Below are positions 7,777 through 17,425 of a stretch of 64,000 nucleotides of DNA, one piece after another; position 1 is the first letter of the stretch, and each line of letters starts with the position of its first letter. Source of the stretch: Wenyingzhuangia fucanilytica (lineage in GTDB: Bacteria > Bacteroidota > Bacteroidia > Flavobacteriales > Flavobacteriaceae); assembly GCF_001697185.1 (NCBI RefSeq), contig NZ_CP014224.1, positions 310,001-374,000 on the forward strand. Reading direction: 5' to 3'. The translations under genes were made by a program, and so were the position numbers. The notes below the pieces were generated by a model, which saw only the letters and a list, made by a program, of their open reading frames with translations, did no database searches and had not been told where the DNA came from.

Positions 7777-10700
7777 CTAGGTACTAGCTACCAAACATTC
7801 CTTCATAATATCTCTAACTTCTGGTTTACAACTTCCACATCCTAAACCTGCTCCGGTAGTTTTACATAATTCAGCAAAGTCTGTACATCCTCCAGATATG
7901 GCTTGTTTTAAATTACCATCACCTACTTGGCTACAAGAACAAACTAGTTTACCTATAACAGGTTCTCCACCACCGCTACCACGTAATAATTCATCACGTT
8001 TGTCTGATAGTTCTACTTTATCTTCAATTAAAGCTTTGAATTCTGCAAATTCATTTTTATCTCCCATCAATACAGCTCCAACCAAAATATCATCTTTTAC
8101 TACACATTTTTTGTAGTAACGTTTGCGTTCATCTGTAAGAATAATTTGTTCGTAAGAATTATCTCCTTTTGGAATTTCGATGTTTCCAATACTACATAAA
8201 TCAAGATTCTCAAACTTTAAAATATTCATCAAAACAGAACCGTCATAAAGACTTCCTAAATCTCCTAAAATAAATTTAGCAGCTACATCTGCTTGTTGTT
8301 CAGCAGCAGAAGTAATTCCAAATAACCAACCATTGTATTGAGCAATTTCTCCTAGAGCAAAAATATTTGGGTCACTAGATTGTAAGTGTTGGTTTACTTC
8401 AATTCCTCTTCCACAATTTAATTTAATATCTCTACCTAATTCAATATTTGGAATGGTACCAATGGCATAAACAATAGCATTGGTTTTAATAATTTTTCCA
8501 GTTTTTAATCTTACTTCTAATTCTGTATCTTTTTCAGTTTCAAAAACAGTATCTACCTCGTTGTTATAGTGTATTTGAATTCCTCTTTCTTGAACATCTT
8601 GTCCTAATAATCTACTAGAAACTAAATCTAATTGACGTTCCATCAATCTGTTGGCACGTTGGATAATGCTAGATTTGATATCTATTTTAGAAAGTGATGC
8701 AGCCAATTCTAAACCAAGTAAACCACCACCAACTATAGTTACGTGTTGTTTGTGTTGTGGAAGACCAGTTCTTTCTAAGTGATTTTTTAAGTCATCTGCA
8801 TCTTTTTTAGTACGCATGGTAAATGCTCCAGGCATATCTAATCTACAGTCTTTAGGAACAAAGGCTCTACTTCCTGTAGCGATGATTAAAATATCGTATT
8901 GATGAGTGTTTCCATTGCTGTCTACAATTGTTTTTTCTTCTCTATTTACTTTTACTATACTACAGCTAGCGTGTAAGGTAACTTTTAATTTATCTAGTTC
9001 CCCAGCTTTAATTTTTTGAAGTTGCTCCCAGGTCATTTCTTCATTAATATATTCTGGGAGCATTACACGGTTGTAGAATGGGTAAGGTTCTAAAGAAAAA
9101 ACATCTAGTTCGTCTTCTGTATTGTGTTCTCTATAGGTTTGGATAAATCTATATGAAGCTGAGCCTGCACCAATTAAACAGATTTTTTGTTTTTCTTTTT
9201 TAAACTTGGTTACTTGCGCAACAGCATGTTTAAAGTCTGGTTCTTTAGAAATAGGATCAATTAATTCGTTGGTTAAATTGTTAGCACGTCCAAAATCAGA
9301 ACCAGAAACTCTACCAAAATGCATTGGCATAAATATAGCTCCTTTCTTGATGTCTTTGTTGATGACAGCTTTTACTCTAGCAGTTCCACGATTGTTTTTA
9401 ACTACAACAATATTTCCTTCTTCAATTCCTCTAGCTTTAGCATCCTCTTCATTTATCTCTACATAAGGACCACTAATATGGGTTAGCAAACGTTTTACTT
9501 TTCCTGTTTTGGTTCTAGTATGCCATTGGTCACGAATACGACCAGTGTTTAAAATCAAAGGAAACTCCTCTGTAGGTTGTTCCGATTGATTATAAATATT
9601 TTGAGGAACGTTAAAGTTGGCTTTACCGTCTTTTGTGTAAAATTGTTTATCAGTAAATAATCTAGGAGTTCCCTTGCTATCTTCTGTAGGGAATGGCCAT
9701 TGAACGGTACCTAAATCTTTTAATTTTTGATATGATAAACCAGAGATGTCAATATTAGTCCCCTTGGTCATCAAGCAATATTCTTTATAAACTTCTTCGG
9801 CATTATTGTAGTTAAAACCTTTGTAGTTCATGGCTTGAGCAAAACGCCATAATATTTCTACATCAGGTAAAGCTTCACCCGGTGGATCAATTCCTTTTTC
9901 TAAATAAGAAATTCTACGTTCTGAGTTAGACATGGTTCCTTCTTTTTCTAACCATCCAGCCGCAGGTAATAATAAATCTGCATATTTGGTGGTTTCAGCA
10001 TTGTGAGAAATGTCTTGTACTACCACAAATTTTGCTTTCTTAAGAGCCCTTTCTACTTTATTAGAGTTTGGTAAACTTACAACAGGGTTGGTACAAATTA
10101 TCCAAATAGCTTTTAAATCACCTTTATCTAAAGCGTCAAACATTTGTGTTGCAGTATATCCTGGTTTTGGAGAAATAGGGTTACTCTTCCAGTATTCAGC
10201 AACTTCTTTTCTGTGTTCAGGGTTTTCTAAGTCTTTATGGGCAGCTAGTAAACTAGCCATTCCACCAACTTCTCTACCACCCATAGCATTTGGTTGTCCT
10301 GTTAAGGAGAATGGTCCAGAACCTGGTTTTCCTATTTGTCCTGTAACTAATGAAATATTTAATAGAGATACATTTTTATCAACACCGATAATACTTTGGT
10401 TTAATCCCATGGTCCACATACTAATGAATCCTTTGGCATCTCCAATATATTTTGCAGCTAGTTTAATATCAGCTAATGATACATCACAAATTTTTGCAGC
10501 GTCTTCTAAAGAGGTTTCAAATACTTGCTTTTTAACATCTTCAAAATTGTTGGTGTGATTTAAAATAAAATCAATATCAATTTTATTTGTTTCTATTAAT
10601 TCACGAATAATAGCATTGTTTAAAACAACATCTGTTCCTTGTTGAATTTGTAAATGTAAATCTGCAATGGCAGCGGTTTGTGTTTTTCTTGGGTCAACAA

Positions 10701-11313
10701 CAATAAATTTGGTGTCAGGATTCGCTTCTTTATGAGCTTCTAACCTTCTGTATAAAATAGGATGACACCAAGCAGGGTTTGCTCCAGTAATTAAAAAAGT
10801 ATCTGCCAATTCAATGTCAGCATAAGCAATAGGAACAGCATCTTCACCTAAGGCTTTTTTATAACCCACAACTGCAGAACTCATACATAGTCTTGAGTTG
10901 GTGTCAATATTGTTAGTTCCAATAAATCCTTTGGTAAGTTTGTTTACCAAATAGTATTCTTCGGTTAAACATTGTCCAGATACATAAAAACCTACACTGT
11001 CTGGTCCGTGTTTTTTGATGATAGATTTAAAAACGGCTGCGGCTCTTTCAAAAGCAGTGTCCCAAGAAACTCTTTTTAATGGATGGTTTTTACTCCACTT
11101 CATTTCAGGGTGCAAAATTCTATCTGTAGTGTCTTGAGCAACATAATGAAGGTTCATTCCTTTTGAACAAAGCATTCCTTTGTTTACAGGATGTTCGGTG
11201 TCTCCCGTCACTTTTAATGTTCCGTTATTATCTTTATTTACGATGATCCCACAACCCACACCACAGTAGGAACAAGTTGTTTTATATGTTTTATTTGCAG
11301 ACATGTGATTCAT
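7777..11313 (-). CDS. nasC: Fused assimilatory nitrate reductase and NirB-like NADH:FAD reductase/BFD [2Fe-2S] protein
   Basis: A single 1178-residue polypeptide with three parts. Residues 1 to about 690 are a cytoplasmic bis-MGD nitrate reductase: C14-x2-C17-x3-C21 plus a cysteine near 48 bind a 4Fe-4S cluster, NSRLCMSSAV carries the expected Mo-ligand cysteine, and RDQWHTRTKTGKVKRL belongs to the C-terminal cofactor-binding domain. There is no signal peptide. Residues about 705-1080 form an FAD/NAD(P)H oxidoreductase of the NirB type (ICLIGAGSAS near 713; VTIVGGGLLGLELAASL near 860). Residues about 1120-1170 are a BFD-like 2Fe-2S domain (CSC...CGSC). The layout lets NADH electrons pass within one chain to nitrate. 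A -7 element and two TACGTA motifs lie directly upstream. Confidence 0.9.
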   Translation of the reverse strand: MNHMSANKTYKTTCSYCGVGCGIIVNKDNNGTLKVTGDTEHPVNKGMLCSKGMNLHYVAQDTTDRILHPEMKWSKNHPLKRVSWDTAFERAAAVFKSIIKKHGPDSVGFYVSGQCLTEEYYLVNKLTKGFIGTNNIDTNSRLCMSSAVVGYKKALGEDAVPIAYADIELADTFLITGANPAWCHPILYRRLEAHKEANPDTKFIVVDPRKTQTAAIADLHLQIQQGTDVVLNNAIIRELIETNKIDIDFILNHTNNFEDVKKQVFETSLEDAAKICDVSLADIKLAAKYIGDAKGFISMWTMGLNQSIIGVDKNVSLLNISLVTGQIGKPGSGPFSLTGQPNAMGGREVGGMASLLAAHKDLENPEHRKEVAEYWKSNPISPKPGYTATQMFDALDKGDLKAIWIICTNPVVSLPNSNKVERALKKAKFVVVQDISHNAETTKYADLLLPAAGWLEKEGTMSNSERRISYLEKGIDPPGEALPDVEILWRFAQAMNYKGFNYNNAEEVYKEYCLMTKGTNIDISGLSYQKLKDLGTVQWPFPTEDSKGTPRLFTDKQFYTKDGKANFNVPQNIYNQSEQPTEEFPLILNTGRIRDQWHTRTKTGKVKRLLTHISGPYVEINEEDAKARGIEEGNIVVVKNNRGTARVKAVINKDIKKGAIFMPMHFGRVSGSDFGRANNLTNELIDPISKEPDFKHAVAQVTKFKKEKQKICLIGAGSASYRFIQTYREHNTEDELDVFSLEPYPFYNRVMLPEYINEEMTWEQLQKIKAGELDKLKVTLHASCSIVKVNREEKTIVDSNGNTHQYDILIIATGSRAFVPKDCRLDMPGAFTMRTKKDADDLKNHLERTGLPQHKQHVTIVGGGLLGLELAASLSKIDIKSSIIQRANRLMERQLDLVSSRLLGQDVQERGIQIHYNNEVDTVFETEKDTELEVRLKTGKIIKTNAIVYAIGTIPNIELGRDIKLNCGRGIEVNQHLQSSDPNIFALGEIAQYNGWLFGITSAAEQQADVAAKFILGDLGSLYDGSVLMNILKFENLDLCSIGNIEIPKGDNSYEQIILTDERKRYYKKCVVKDDILVGAVLMGDKNEFAEFKALIEDKVELSDKRDELLRGSGGGEPVIGKLVCSCSQVGDGNLKQAISGGCTDFAELCKTTGAGLGCGSCKPEVRDIMKECLVAST

Positions 11314-11333
11314 TTTTTTGAAGAATACTTATG

Positions 11334-11375
11334 CAAATATACTAAAATTACGTACACATTAAGTATATATACGTA
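11334..11375 (-). promoter_or_regulatory. Promoter of the nitrate reductase/moa run with two TACGTA motifs
   Basis: On the minus strand the sequence TATATTTG (complement of 11334-11341) matches the Bacteroidota -7 consensus TAnnTTTG, 20 bp before the ATG at 11313. TACGTA occurs at 11349-11354 and again at 11370-11375, 21 bp (two helical turns) apart. The same hexamer recurs upstream of nrtA, of crp/nirB and of the globin gene, which suggests a shared regulator; this link is inferred. Confidence 0.5.
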
Positions 11376-11403
11376 GTTTTATATTGGAAAAATAAAACAA
11401 ATA

Positions 11404-12627
11404 TTATTTTTTAGGGCGGTACCTCAACTCTCCTAGCTCTATGTTAATGGCTACTTTTGATAGAATGGTAAAAATAAAAATACCCATAGCCCATATTCCT
11501 AAAGTAACCCCAATTTCTACGCCTGTTGGGCTGTACTCTACAATTGCTCCATAAGGTCCTGGTATAAATCCAGGGATAATTAATCCAAATCCTTTTTCTA
11601 TCCAAATAGCAATAAACAGTATAAAACAACAGAAGTATAAGACTTTAAAGTTGTTACGTAGTTTTGTAAAAAGTAGCATTATGGTTGCAAGTACATTTAA
11701 TGGAATTGAAGTCCAAATCCAAGGTAACAATGCATTTTTACCTTCTAGTCCAAAAAATAAGTAAAAAGCACTTTCACTATGATGGGTTGGAGCATAAAAC
11801 TCTTTAAAAAGTTCTGAAACCAACATGATTAAATTGATTTGCGCAGCAACAGTAACAATTAAGGCTATTTTTTTGATGGTTTTATCAGCAATGTTAAATT
11901 TAGTATGACTTCTAATTACTGCTAATACTAGTATAATTAATGCAGGTCCAGCAGCAAAAGCTGATGCTAAAAATCTTGGTCCTAAAAGGGCATTGTTCCA
12001 AAATGGTCTTGCCTGAAGACCTTGGTATAAAAAGGCTGTTACTAAGTGAATTCCAACTGCCCAAAATACAGATAGAAACGCCCCAGGAACATAAACTTTT
12101 GGGTTTGATTCTTTATTTTGATAATGTCTAAAAAGAATGTAAAGAGGAATGGTGATATTGATAAATAAATAACCATTTAGCACAATAACATCCCAAGTAA
12201 GCATAGAGTTAGGAAAATTAAAAACTCCAATACCTGGTATCATGTGCCATAAAACTCCAGGTCCTCCCATATCTGCAATAACAAAAGCCAAACACATTAA
12301 TAAAGCAGAAACTGCTAGTCCTTCTCCAATTAGTACTGCTCTTTTAAAGTCAATATCTTTTAGTACATAAGTAGGCATCACTAGCATTACTGCGGCAGCG
12401 GCTACTCCAACTAAAAATGTAAAGTTAGATATGTATAATCCCCAACTTACACGGTCGTTCATTCCTGTGGCTCCTAATCCGTGTTCTAGTTGTATAGAGT
12501 AGCAATACATTCCAACTAACATAACAATAGATAGGAATCCCATCCATAAATGGTATTTTACAGATCCTGTTGTGATAAGGTTTAAACTGTCTAACGTTAG
12601 GTTTTTAAAGACTTTCAAAATTTTCAT
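11404..12627 (-). CDS. NrfD/PsrC-type polytopic membrane protein, likely quinol oxidase of the Nap system
   Basis: A 407-residue integral membrane protein with roughly ten hydrophobic helices and the NrfD-family features GLYISNFTFLVGVAAAAVML, NSMLTWDVIVLNGYLFIN and ARPFWNNALLGPRFLASAFAAGPALI. NrfD/PsrC proteins exchange electrons between the quinone pool and a partner iron-sulfur protein of the NrfC type, which is encoded immediately upstream (39 bp). As the last gene of the nap operon, with no napC in the window, it probably supplies quinol electrons to NapA through the cytochromes encoded with it. The direction of electron flow is inferred. Confidence 0.88.
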   Translation of the reverse strand: MKILKVFKNLTLDSLNLITTGSVKYHLWMGFLSIVMLVGMYCYSIQLEHGLGATGMNDRVSWGLYISNFTFLVGVAAAAVMLVMPTYVLKDIDFKRAVLIGEGLAVSALLMCLAFVIADMGGPGVLWHMIPGIGVFNFPNSMLTWDVIVLNGYLFINITIPLYILFRHYQNKESNPKVYVPGAFLSVFWAVGIHLVTAFLYQGLQARPFWNNALLGPRFLASAFAAGPALIILVLAVIRSHTKFNIADKTIKKIALIVTVAAQINLIMLVSELFKEFYAPTHHSESAFYLFFGLEGKNALLPWIWTSIPLNVLATIMLLFTKLRNNFKVLYFCCFILFIAIWIEKGFGLIIPGFIPGPYGAIVEYSPTGVEIGVTLGIWAMGIFIFTILSKVAINIELGELRYRPKK

Positions 12628-12666
12628 TGAATTGTAAGTTTAATTTGTGTTTAAGAAAGATTTAGG

Positions 12667-13764
12667 TTAATCCATATAGTACCAAAATTTAGGCTCAGTT
12701 CCTAAATCTTCTTTTAGCCTAAATACTTTTTTGTTTTCTAAAACCCATCTTATGGTGCTGTTAGGGTCTAGTAAATTACCAAATACTCTAGCTCCAGTTG
12801 GACATGCTTCTACACAGGCAGGGTTTTGTCCTTCTCTAGATCTTTGTATACAGAAGGTACACTTTTCCATTACTCCTTTTTTGCGAAGTCTGTTTCCTAA
12901 ATAGTGTTGTTCTTTGTTTACTTCTTCTTCTGGTACTTCGGGAGTTTTCCAGTTAAATCGTCTTCCATCATAAGGACAAGCAGCCATACAATATCTACAA
13001 CCTACACACCAGTCGTAGTCAATAACAACAATACCGTCTTCTTCTTTCCATGTTGCTTTTACTGGGCAAACTTCAATACAAGGAGGATTATCACAATGAA
13101 AACACTGGGTTCCCATGTAAAAATGACCAGCAGCAGGAACTTCGTGATAGTAATTGTCGTCAGATTCTCCAAAATTAAATCCCTTTCCTTCTTCCATTTC
13201 ATGAATACGGATGTATTGCATCTGAGATTCTCTATCTTGATTGTTTTCTTCAACACAAGCATTTACACAATCCATATATCCTTGACATTTGGAAATGTTA
13301 AAAGCGTATCCAAATAAAGTATCTTCTTCTGCACCTTTAGAAGACATGTTTAAAGTTTTTCCAGTTCTAAGTTCGTAAGAACGTTCTAATCTTGTAACCG
13401 TTGCCTTTTTTTCTTCATCGGTCATTAGTTTGTAATTTCCTTTGAATTGCTCTTCCCAATCTATTTGTGCTTTTTCTTTAGATTCATCACTAGAGGTAAT
13501 GCTACAAGAGGTACTTACTGCTCCGGCACCAATAAGTAAACTAGCGGTTAGTTTTTTAAAAGCGTCACGTCTGTCCATTTTTACATTAAACACTTGGTCG
13601 TAACCGTCTAGGTGTTTTTGTGCTTCGGGAATTTCTGGTGTTTCAGGTGATGAAGATTTACAACCACCATTCCCACCACTTCCGCAACTACAATTGTGTT
13701 GAAGTGATTTGTTTTTATGTCTTCCTAAGTTTAGTGAGTACCACTTATTAGTATCGTTGCTCAT
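12667..13764 (-). CDS. NrfC-like 4x[4Fe-4S] protein with internal Tat-like signal
   Basis: A 365-residue iron-sulfur protein. The central and C-terminal parts carry ferredoxin cysteine clusters: CQGYMDCVNACVEENN, CFHCDNPPCIEVCPVKATW, CVGCRYCMAACPYDGRR and CTFCIQRSREGQNPACVEACP, which fits four 4Fe-4S clusters as in NrfC/PsrB. A Tat-like signal MDRRDAFKKLTASLLIGAGA starts near residue 62 instead of at the N-terminus, and a Cys/Gly-rich stretch (CSCGSGGNGGC) precedes it. Long extensions before a variant Tat signal occur in related Bacteroidota proteins. It sits 11 bp after the tetrahaem cytochrome and 39 bp before the NrfD-type gene. The likely role is to relay electrons from the membrane subunit to the haems. 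Confidence 0.88.
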   Translation of the reverse strand: MSNDTNKWYSLNLGRHKNKSLQHNCSCGSGGNGGCKSSSPETPEIPEAQKHLDGYDQVFNVKMDRRDAFKKLTASLLIGAGAVSTSCSITSSDESKEKAQIDWEEQFKGNYKLMTDEEKKATVTRLERSYELRTGKTLNMSSKGAEEDTLFGYAFNISKCQGYMDCVNACVEENNQDRESQMQYIRIHEMEEGKGFNFGESDDNYYHEVPAAGHFYMGTQCFHCDNPPCIEVCPVKATWKEEDGIVVIDYDWCVGCRYCMAACPYDGRRFNWKTPEVPEEEVNKEQHYLGNRLRKKGVMEKCTFCIQRSREGQNPACVEACPTGARVFGNLLDPNSTIRWVLENKKVFRLKEDLGTEPKFWYYMD

Positions 13765-13775
13765 GGTCGTAGTGT

Positions 13776-14402
13776 TTAGTTTCTTTCTTTAACTTTTTGA
13801 GTATTGTATCTGGCAGGCCATTTAGAAGGAATTTTTGGGTTGTGTGGATTATGGCAATTCACACAAGTCATAGATGCTCTAGGAGGTGCCCAACTACCAA
13901 TTCTTTTTCCATGAGCCCCGCCTGCCCAATCTTTGTATTGTTGATTATGGCATTGACTACATAGGTTATAGCTATTGTTCAGGTCTATTTTTTTACCAGT
14001 AAAACTTGTTAGGCTATTGATGTCTTCTTTGTTGTGACAAGTAGTACAATTCATAGTGTTTTCATTAGCATGTTGTAATTTAATGTTCCAATGTGCTTTT
14101 TGATAATCAACACCTTTCATTTTTTCTAATGGCTTGGTATGGCATTCTGTACAAGCGTATAGTTCTATTTTTCCTTTGCGCTCTGGAATTAAAAAAGTGT
14201 GTCCGTTTTCAGTTACTTCAATAAGATCTAAATTTTTGATGTACTTTTCTGATGTTATACTGTTCCCATCATAACTTTTACTTAAATCTTCTATTTTGTC
14301 TCTAATCGTATGGTACTCATGATGCTCTTCTTTACAGGCAATTGAGTTGATGGCTATTAAGAATGACAATAGCAAGTAGATATGTTTTTTATAGTGTACC
14401 AT
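13776..14402 (-). CDS. Tetrahaem c-type cytochrome lipoprotein of the Nap operon
   Basis: A 208-residue exported cytochrome with a hydrophobic N-terminus and a lipobox-like NSIAC near residue 23, suggesting a lipid anchor. Four CxxCH haem sites are visible: CTECH, CTTCH, CSQCH and CVNCH. The context around the last two (QQYKDWAGGAHGKRIGSW and CVNCHNPHNP) is typical of multihaem electron carriers found with NrfC/NrfD modules. Its ATG abuts the napB stop (shared base at 14402), so the two are probably translationally coupled. It may link the FeS protein to NapB. Confidence 0.85.
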   Translation of the reverse strand: MVHYKKHIYLLLSFLIAINSIACKEEHHEYHTIRDKIEDLSKSYDGNSITSEKYIKNLDLIEVTENGHTFLIPERKGKIELYACTECHTKPLEKMKGVDYQKAHWNIKLQHANENTMNCTTCHNKEDINSLTSFTGKKIDLNNSYNLCSQCHNQQYKDWAGGAHGKRIGSWAPPRASMTCVNCHNPHNPKIPSKWPARYNTQKVKERN

Positions 14403-15091
14403 TATGGTTTTCTTTTAAAGATTCCGATATCAATAGTTTCTTTATTGTTAATCACATGACATTGACGACAATTAATTCTTTCCGGATGTGTGGTTCTAAT
14501 TTCTTTTGGAGCACTAGGCCCAGCATGACAGGCCAAACAATTTTCTCTCATTTGTAATTGATGAGGAATGGCTGGTGGACTTCCGGGTAGATAATTATTA
14601 GCTCCTTTTCCTACATTAGGTGCGGGGATTTTAATAAAATTAGAGCCTTTAAACAATGTGTTTGTTTTTTGTTCTACATGACATTGTCTACAGTTTACTT
14701 TCTCAGGATGTGGTGTAACTGGGGCATAGGCTTTAAATTTATCAACATAACCACCGTCTTGATGACATTGTAAACAGTTTTTACCTCCCATGCTTCTTTC
14801 TCCGCTAGCTACCGGATGAGGTATATAGGGTGGGGCATTGTGGTAGGCTCTGTTTTTGTAGTAATCTTTTAAAGACCTTTCGTGTGCGGGGTCTTGTGGA
14901 GTTTTACTATAATTTATTGCATGTTCAGATCTTTCAAATACGCCACTTTCTGAAGGGATTAATGTGGTTGAAGAAGGTGTGTTAATAGGAATATAAGCTT
15001 CTTCAAGACTAGATTGATAGCTAATATTCCAAACAACGACAAACGCAATGAAAAGAAGTGTAAAAAATGATATGATTCCTAACCTGTTCAT
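14402..15091 (-). CDS. napB: NapB-type nitrate reductase cytochrome subunit with duplicated dihaem unit
   Basis: NapB is the c-type cytochrome partner that hands electrons to NapA. After a single N-terminal membrane helix (IISFFTLLFIAFVVVW), the first half is a standard NapB unit: RAYHNAPPYIPHPV, CLQCH, APVTPHPEKVNCRQCHV. A second, shorter copy follows: GSPPAIPHQLQMRENCLACH, then THPERINCRQCHV. Four haems are therefore expected instead of two. The gap to napA is 3 bp. The lack of an obvious cleavage site after the helix suggests it may stay membrane-anchored. Confidence 0.88.
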   Translation of the reverse strand: MNRLGIISFFTLLFIAFVVVWNISYQSSLEEAYIPINTPSSTTLIPSESGVFERSEHAINYSKTPQDPAHERSLKDYYKNRAYHNAPPYIPHPVASGERSMGGKNCLQCHQDGGYVDKFKAYAPVTPHPEKVNCRQCHVEQKTNTLFKGSNFIKIPAPNVGKGANNYLPGSPPAIPHQLQMRENCLACHAGPSAPKEIRTTHPERINCRQCHVINNKETIDIGIFKRKP

Positions 15092-15094
15092 TGC

Positions 15095-17422
15095 TTATAC
15101 TTTTTCTATTTTAACAGCACATTTTTTGTAATCTGGTTGTTTAGAGATAGGACAAAATGCGTCTAGAGTTAAATCGTTAATTAATAAGTTTTCGTCAAAA
15201 AATGGTACAAATACTTGTCTTCTAACAGGTACACCTCTTTCGTTTACCGAAGCAGGTAAAATCATAGTACCTCTTCGTGTGGTTAATCTTACTTTATCTC
15301 CCGTTTTGATTTGTAGTTCTTTTGCTTCATCTGGGTTGATTTCTACATAAGAGTGAGGCATGGCCTTGTGTAGAATAGGAACTCTTCTTGTCATTGAACC
15401 AGAGTGCCAGTGCTCTATAACACGACCCGTACATAACCAGTATGGATATTCGTTATCTGGTTCTTCTGGAGCGTGTTCGTAAGGTCTTTGCCATATAGTT
15501 GCTTTTCCATCTTTGTTTCCGTAGAATTGGAATTCTTTACCGTCATCACAAGCAGGATCATATTTTGCGTTAAATCTCCATTTTGTAGATTTTCCATTTA
15601 CATAAGGCCATTGTGCACCAGGTTGAGATTTTAAAACTTCTAAAGGAGCCATGTTGTGTTTTTTTCCTTCGTGATGTCTTCTGTACTCATTGTATATTTC
15701 TTCAATATGAGTTTCTTTATTGTAGTAGAATTGTTTTTCAAATCCCATTCTTTTTGCAACTTCTATCAACTGCCAAGTATCACTCATTGCCTCTCCAGGA
15801 GGATTAATCATTTGCTCAAAATATTGAGTTCGTCTTTCTGAATTTCCGTACATTCCTTCTCTTTCAATCCACATAGCAGATGGTAAAATAACATCGGCAA
15901 TGTCTGTTGTTGGAGTAGGGTAGATATCAGAAACTACAATAAATCTACCTTCTTTTTTAGTGGCATCTCTGTAGCGTTTTAATTTAGGCATGGTAACCAT
16001 TGGGTTGGTAACCTGAATCCACATAAAACGAATTTCGCCTCTGTCTAGAGCTCTAAACATTTCTACAGTATGATAAGTAGGTTTTGATGGGATGTTTTCT
16101 ACAGGTACGTTCCATATTTTAGCAGCGTGGGCTCTGTGTTCAGGGTTTGTAACTACTCCATGTGGCAATTTGTGGGTTAGTGTACCTACTTCTCTTACAG
16201 TCCCACAGGCACTTGGTTGACCTGTTAAAGAGAATGGACTGTTTCCTGGGGTAGATATTTTACCTGTTAATAAATGGATGTTGTAAACTAGATTATTAAT
16301 CCATGTACCTCTAGTGTGTTGGTTCATTCCCATACACCATAAAGACATTACTTTTGTGTTTTGGTTTCCATAAAAAGAAGCCATGTATTTGATGTCTTGG
16401 GCAGAGACTCCAGAGATTTTTTCTACTTTTTCCGGCGTATAATCCTCTAAGAATTTTTTGTAATCTTCAAAGTCAATTGCTTGAGGTTTGTCTGTAAATG
16501 AGTAGTTGTCTTCAAGACCATAACCCATTTTAGTTAATCCTTTTTTAAAGTTACAGTAATTTTCTATAAAGGATTTATTTGTCCAATTATTTTTTATAAT
16601 TTCATAACAAATAGCATTTGCAACAGCTAAATCTGTGTTGGGTTTAAACAAAATAGATCTATCGGCAGCCATACTTGTACGTGTGGTACGTGTTGCGAAA
16701 TCAATAATTTTTACATTTCTTTTTTGTCTTTGATCTAGTAATCTGGAGAATAGAACAGGGTGCATTTCTGCCATGTTGTTTCCCCATAAGACAAATACAT
16801 CAGCATGATCAATATCCTCGTAACATCCCATAGGTTCGTCAATACCAAAAGAGGTCATAAAACCAGTTACAGCACTTGCCATACATAAACGGGCATTAGC
16901 TTCTACGTTATTGGTTCCTATACATCCTTTAAATAGTTTAGAGGCAACATATCCATCTGGTATTGTCCATTGTCCTGATCCATATATAGAAACTGAATCT
17001 TTCCCGTGTTCTTTTATGGTGGATTGCATTTTAGAAGCGATTAAATCAAGCGCTTCCTTCATGGTAGTTTTTTCGTATTTTCCATTTTTCATCACCAATG
17101 GATGAGTAAGTCTATCTTTTCCGTAAATAGCAAGGATAGAGTGATACCCTTTTACACAACAAAGTCCTTTGTTGACTGAAGAATTTGGATCTCCTTTTAC
17201 CGCTACCGCTTTACCATCTTCGACTCCAATTAAAACCCCACAACCTACACCACAAAATCTACAAGGTGCTTTTTTCCAGTCTAGGCCATCGTTGTTTGGA
17301 ATTCCTTTTAGTTGTTCTTCAGCAAACATAATTCCTGGGAACATTGTTGTTGCTGCTGTCATGGCAGAAAGAATTGCCATTTTTTTGATGAAATTACGTC
17401 TGTCTATTAATGGAGCGCTCAT
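15095..17422 (-). CDS. napA: Periplasmic nitrate reductase catalytic subunit NapA
   Basis: NapA reduces nitrate to nitrite in the periplasm. The N-terminus is a Tat signal (DRRNFIKKMAILSAMTAATT). The 4Fe-4S site begins CRFCGVGCGVLIG and is completed by a cysteine in NKGLCCVKG. NARLCMASAV supplies the expected Mo-ligand cysteine, and the C-terminal EHWHSGSMTRRVP motif is typical of NapA cofactor binding. At 775 residues it is slightly shorter than enterobacterial NapA (about 830). It lies 3 bp after napD. It is clearly distinct from the cytoplasmic nitrate reductase fusion encoded downstream. Confidence 0.94.
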   Translation of the reverse strand: MSAPLIDRRNFIKKMAILSAMTAATTMFPGIMFAEEQLKGIPNNDGLDWKKAPCRFCGVGCGVLIGVEDGKAVAVKGDPNSSVNKGLCCVKGYHSILAIYGKDRLTHPLVMKNGKYEKTTMKEALDLIASKMQSTIKEHGKDSVSIYGSGQWTIPDGYVASKLFKGCIGTNNVEANARLCMASAVTGFMTSFGIDEPMGCYEDIDHADVFVLWGNNMAEMHPVLFSRLLDQRQKRNVKIIDFATRTTRTSMAADRSILFKPNTDLAVANAICYEIIKNNWTNKSFIENYCNFKKGLTKMGYGLEDNYSFTDKPQAIDFEDYKKFLEDYTPEKVEKISGVSAQDIKYMASFYGNQNTKVMSLWCMGMNQHTRGTWINNLVYNIHLLTGKISTPGNSPFSLTGQPSACGTVREVGTLTHKLPHGVVTNPEHRAHAAKIWNVPVENIPSKPTYHTVEMFRALDRGEIRFMWIQVTNPMVTMPKLKRYRDATKKEGRFIVVSDIYPTPTTDIADVILPSAMWIEREGMYGNSERRTQYFEQMINPPGEAMSDTWQLIEVAKRMGFEKQFYYNKETHIEEIYNEYRRHHEGKKHNMAPLEVLKSQPGAQWPYVNGKSTKWRFNAKYDPACDDGKEFQFYGNKDGKATIWQRPYEHAPEEPDNEYPYWLCTGRVIEHWHSGSMTRRVPILHKAMPHSYVEINPDEAKELQIKTGDKVRLTTRRGTMILPASVNERGVPVRRQVFVPFFDENLLINDLTLDAFCPISKQPDYKKCAVKIEKV

Positions 17423-17425
17423 AAT

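Noticed and set aside
10010-10558. A 182-codon plus-strand open frame
   Set aside because: It lies wholly opposite the nitrate reductase fusion, whose protein is clearly family-like there, and its translation resembles no protein.
12904-13317. A 137-codon plus-strand open frame
   Set aside because: It is antisense to the NrfC-like protein and is rich in Phe, Ser and Thr, as expected for the shadow of a Glu/Lys-rich gene.
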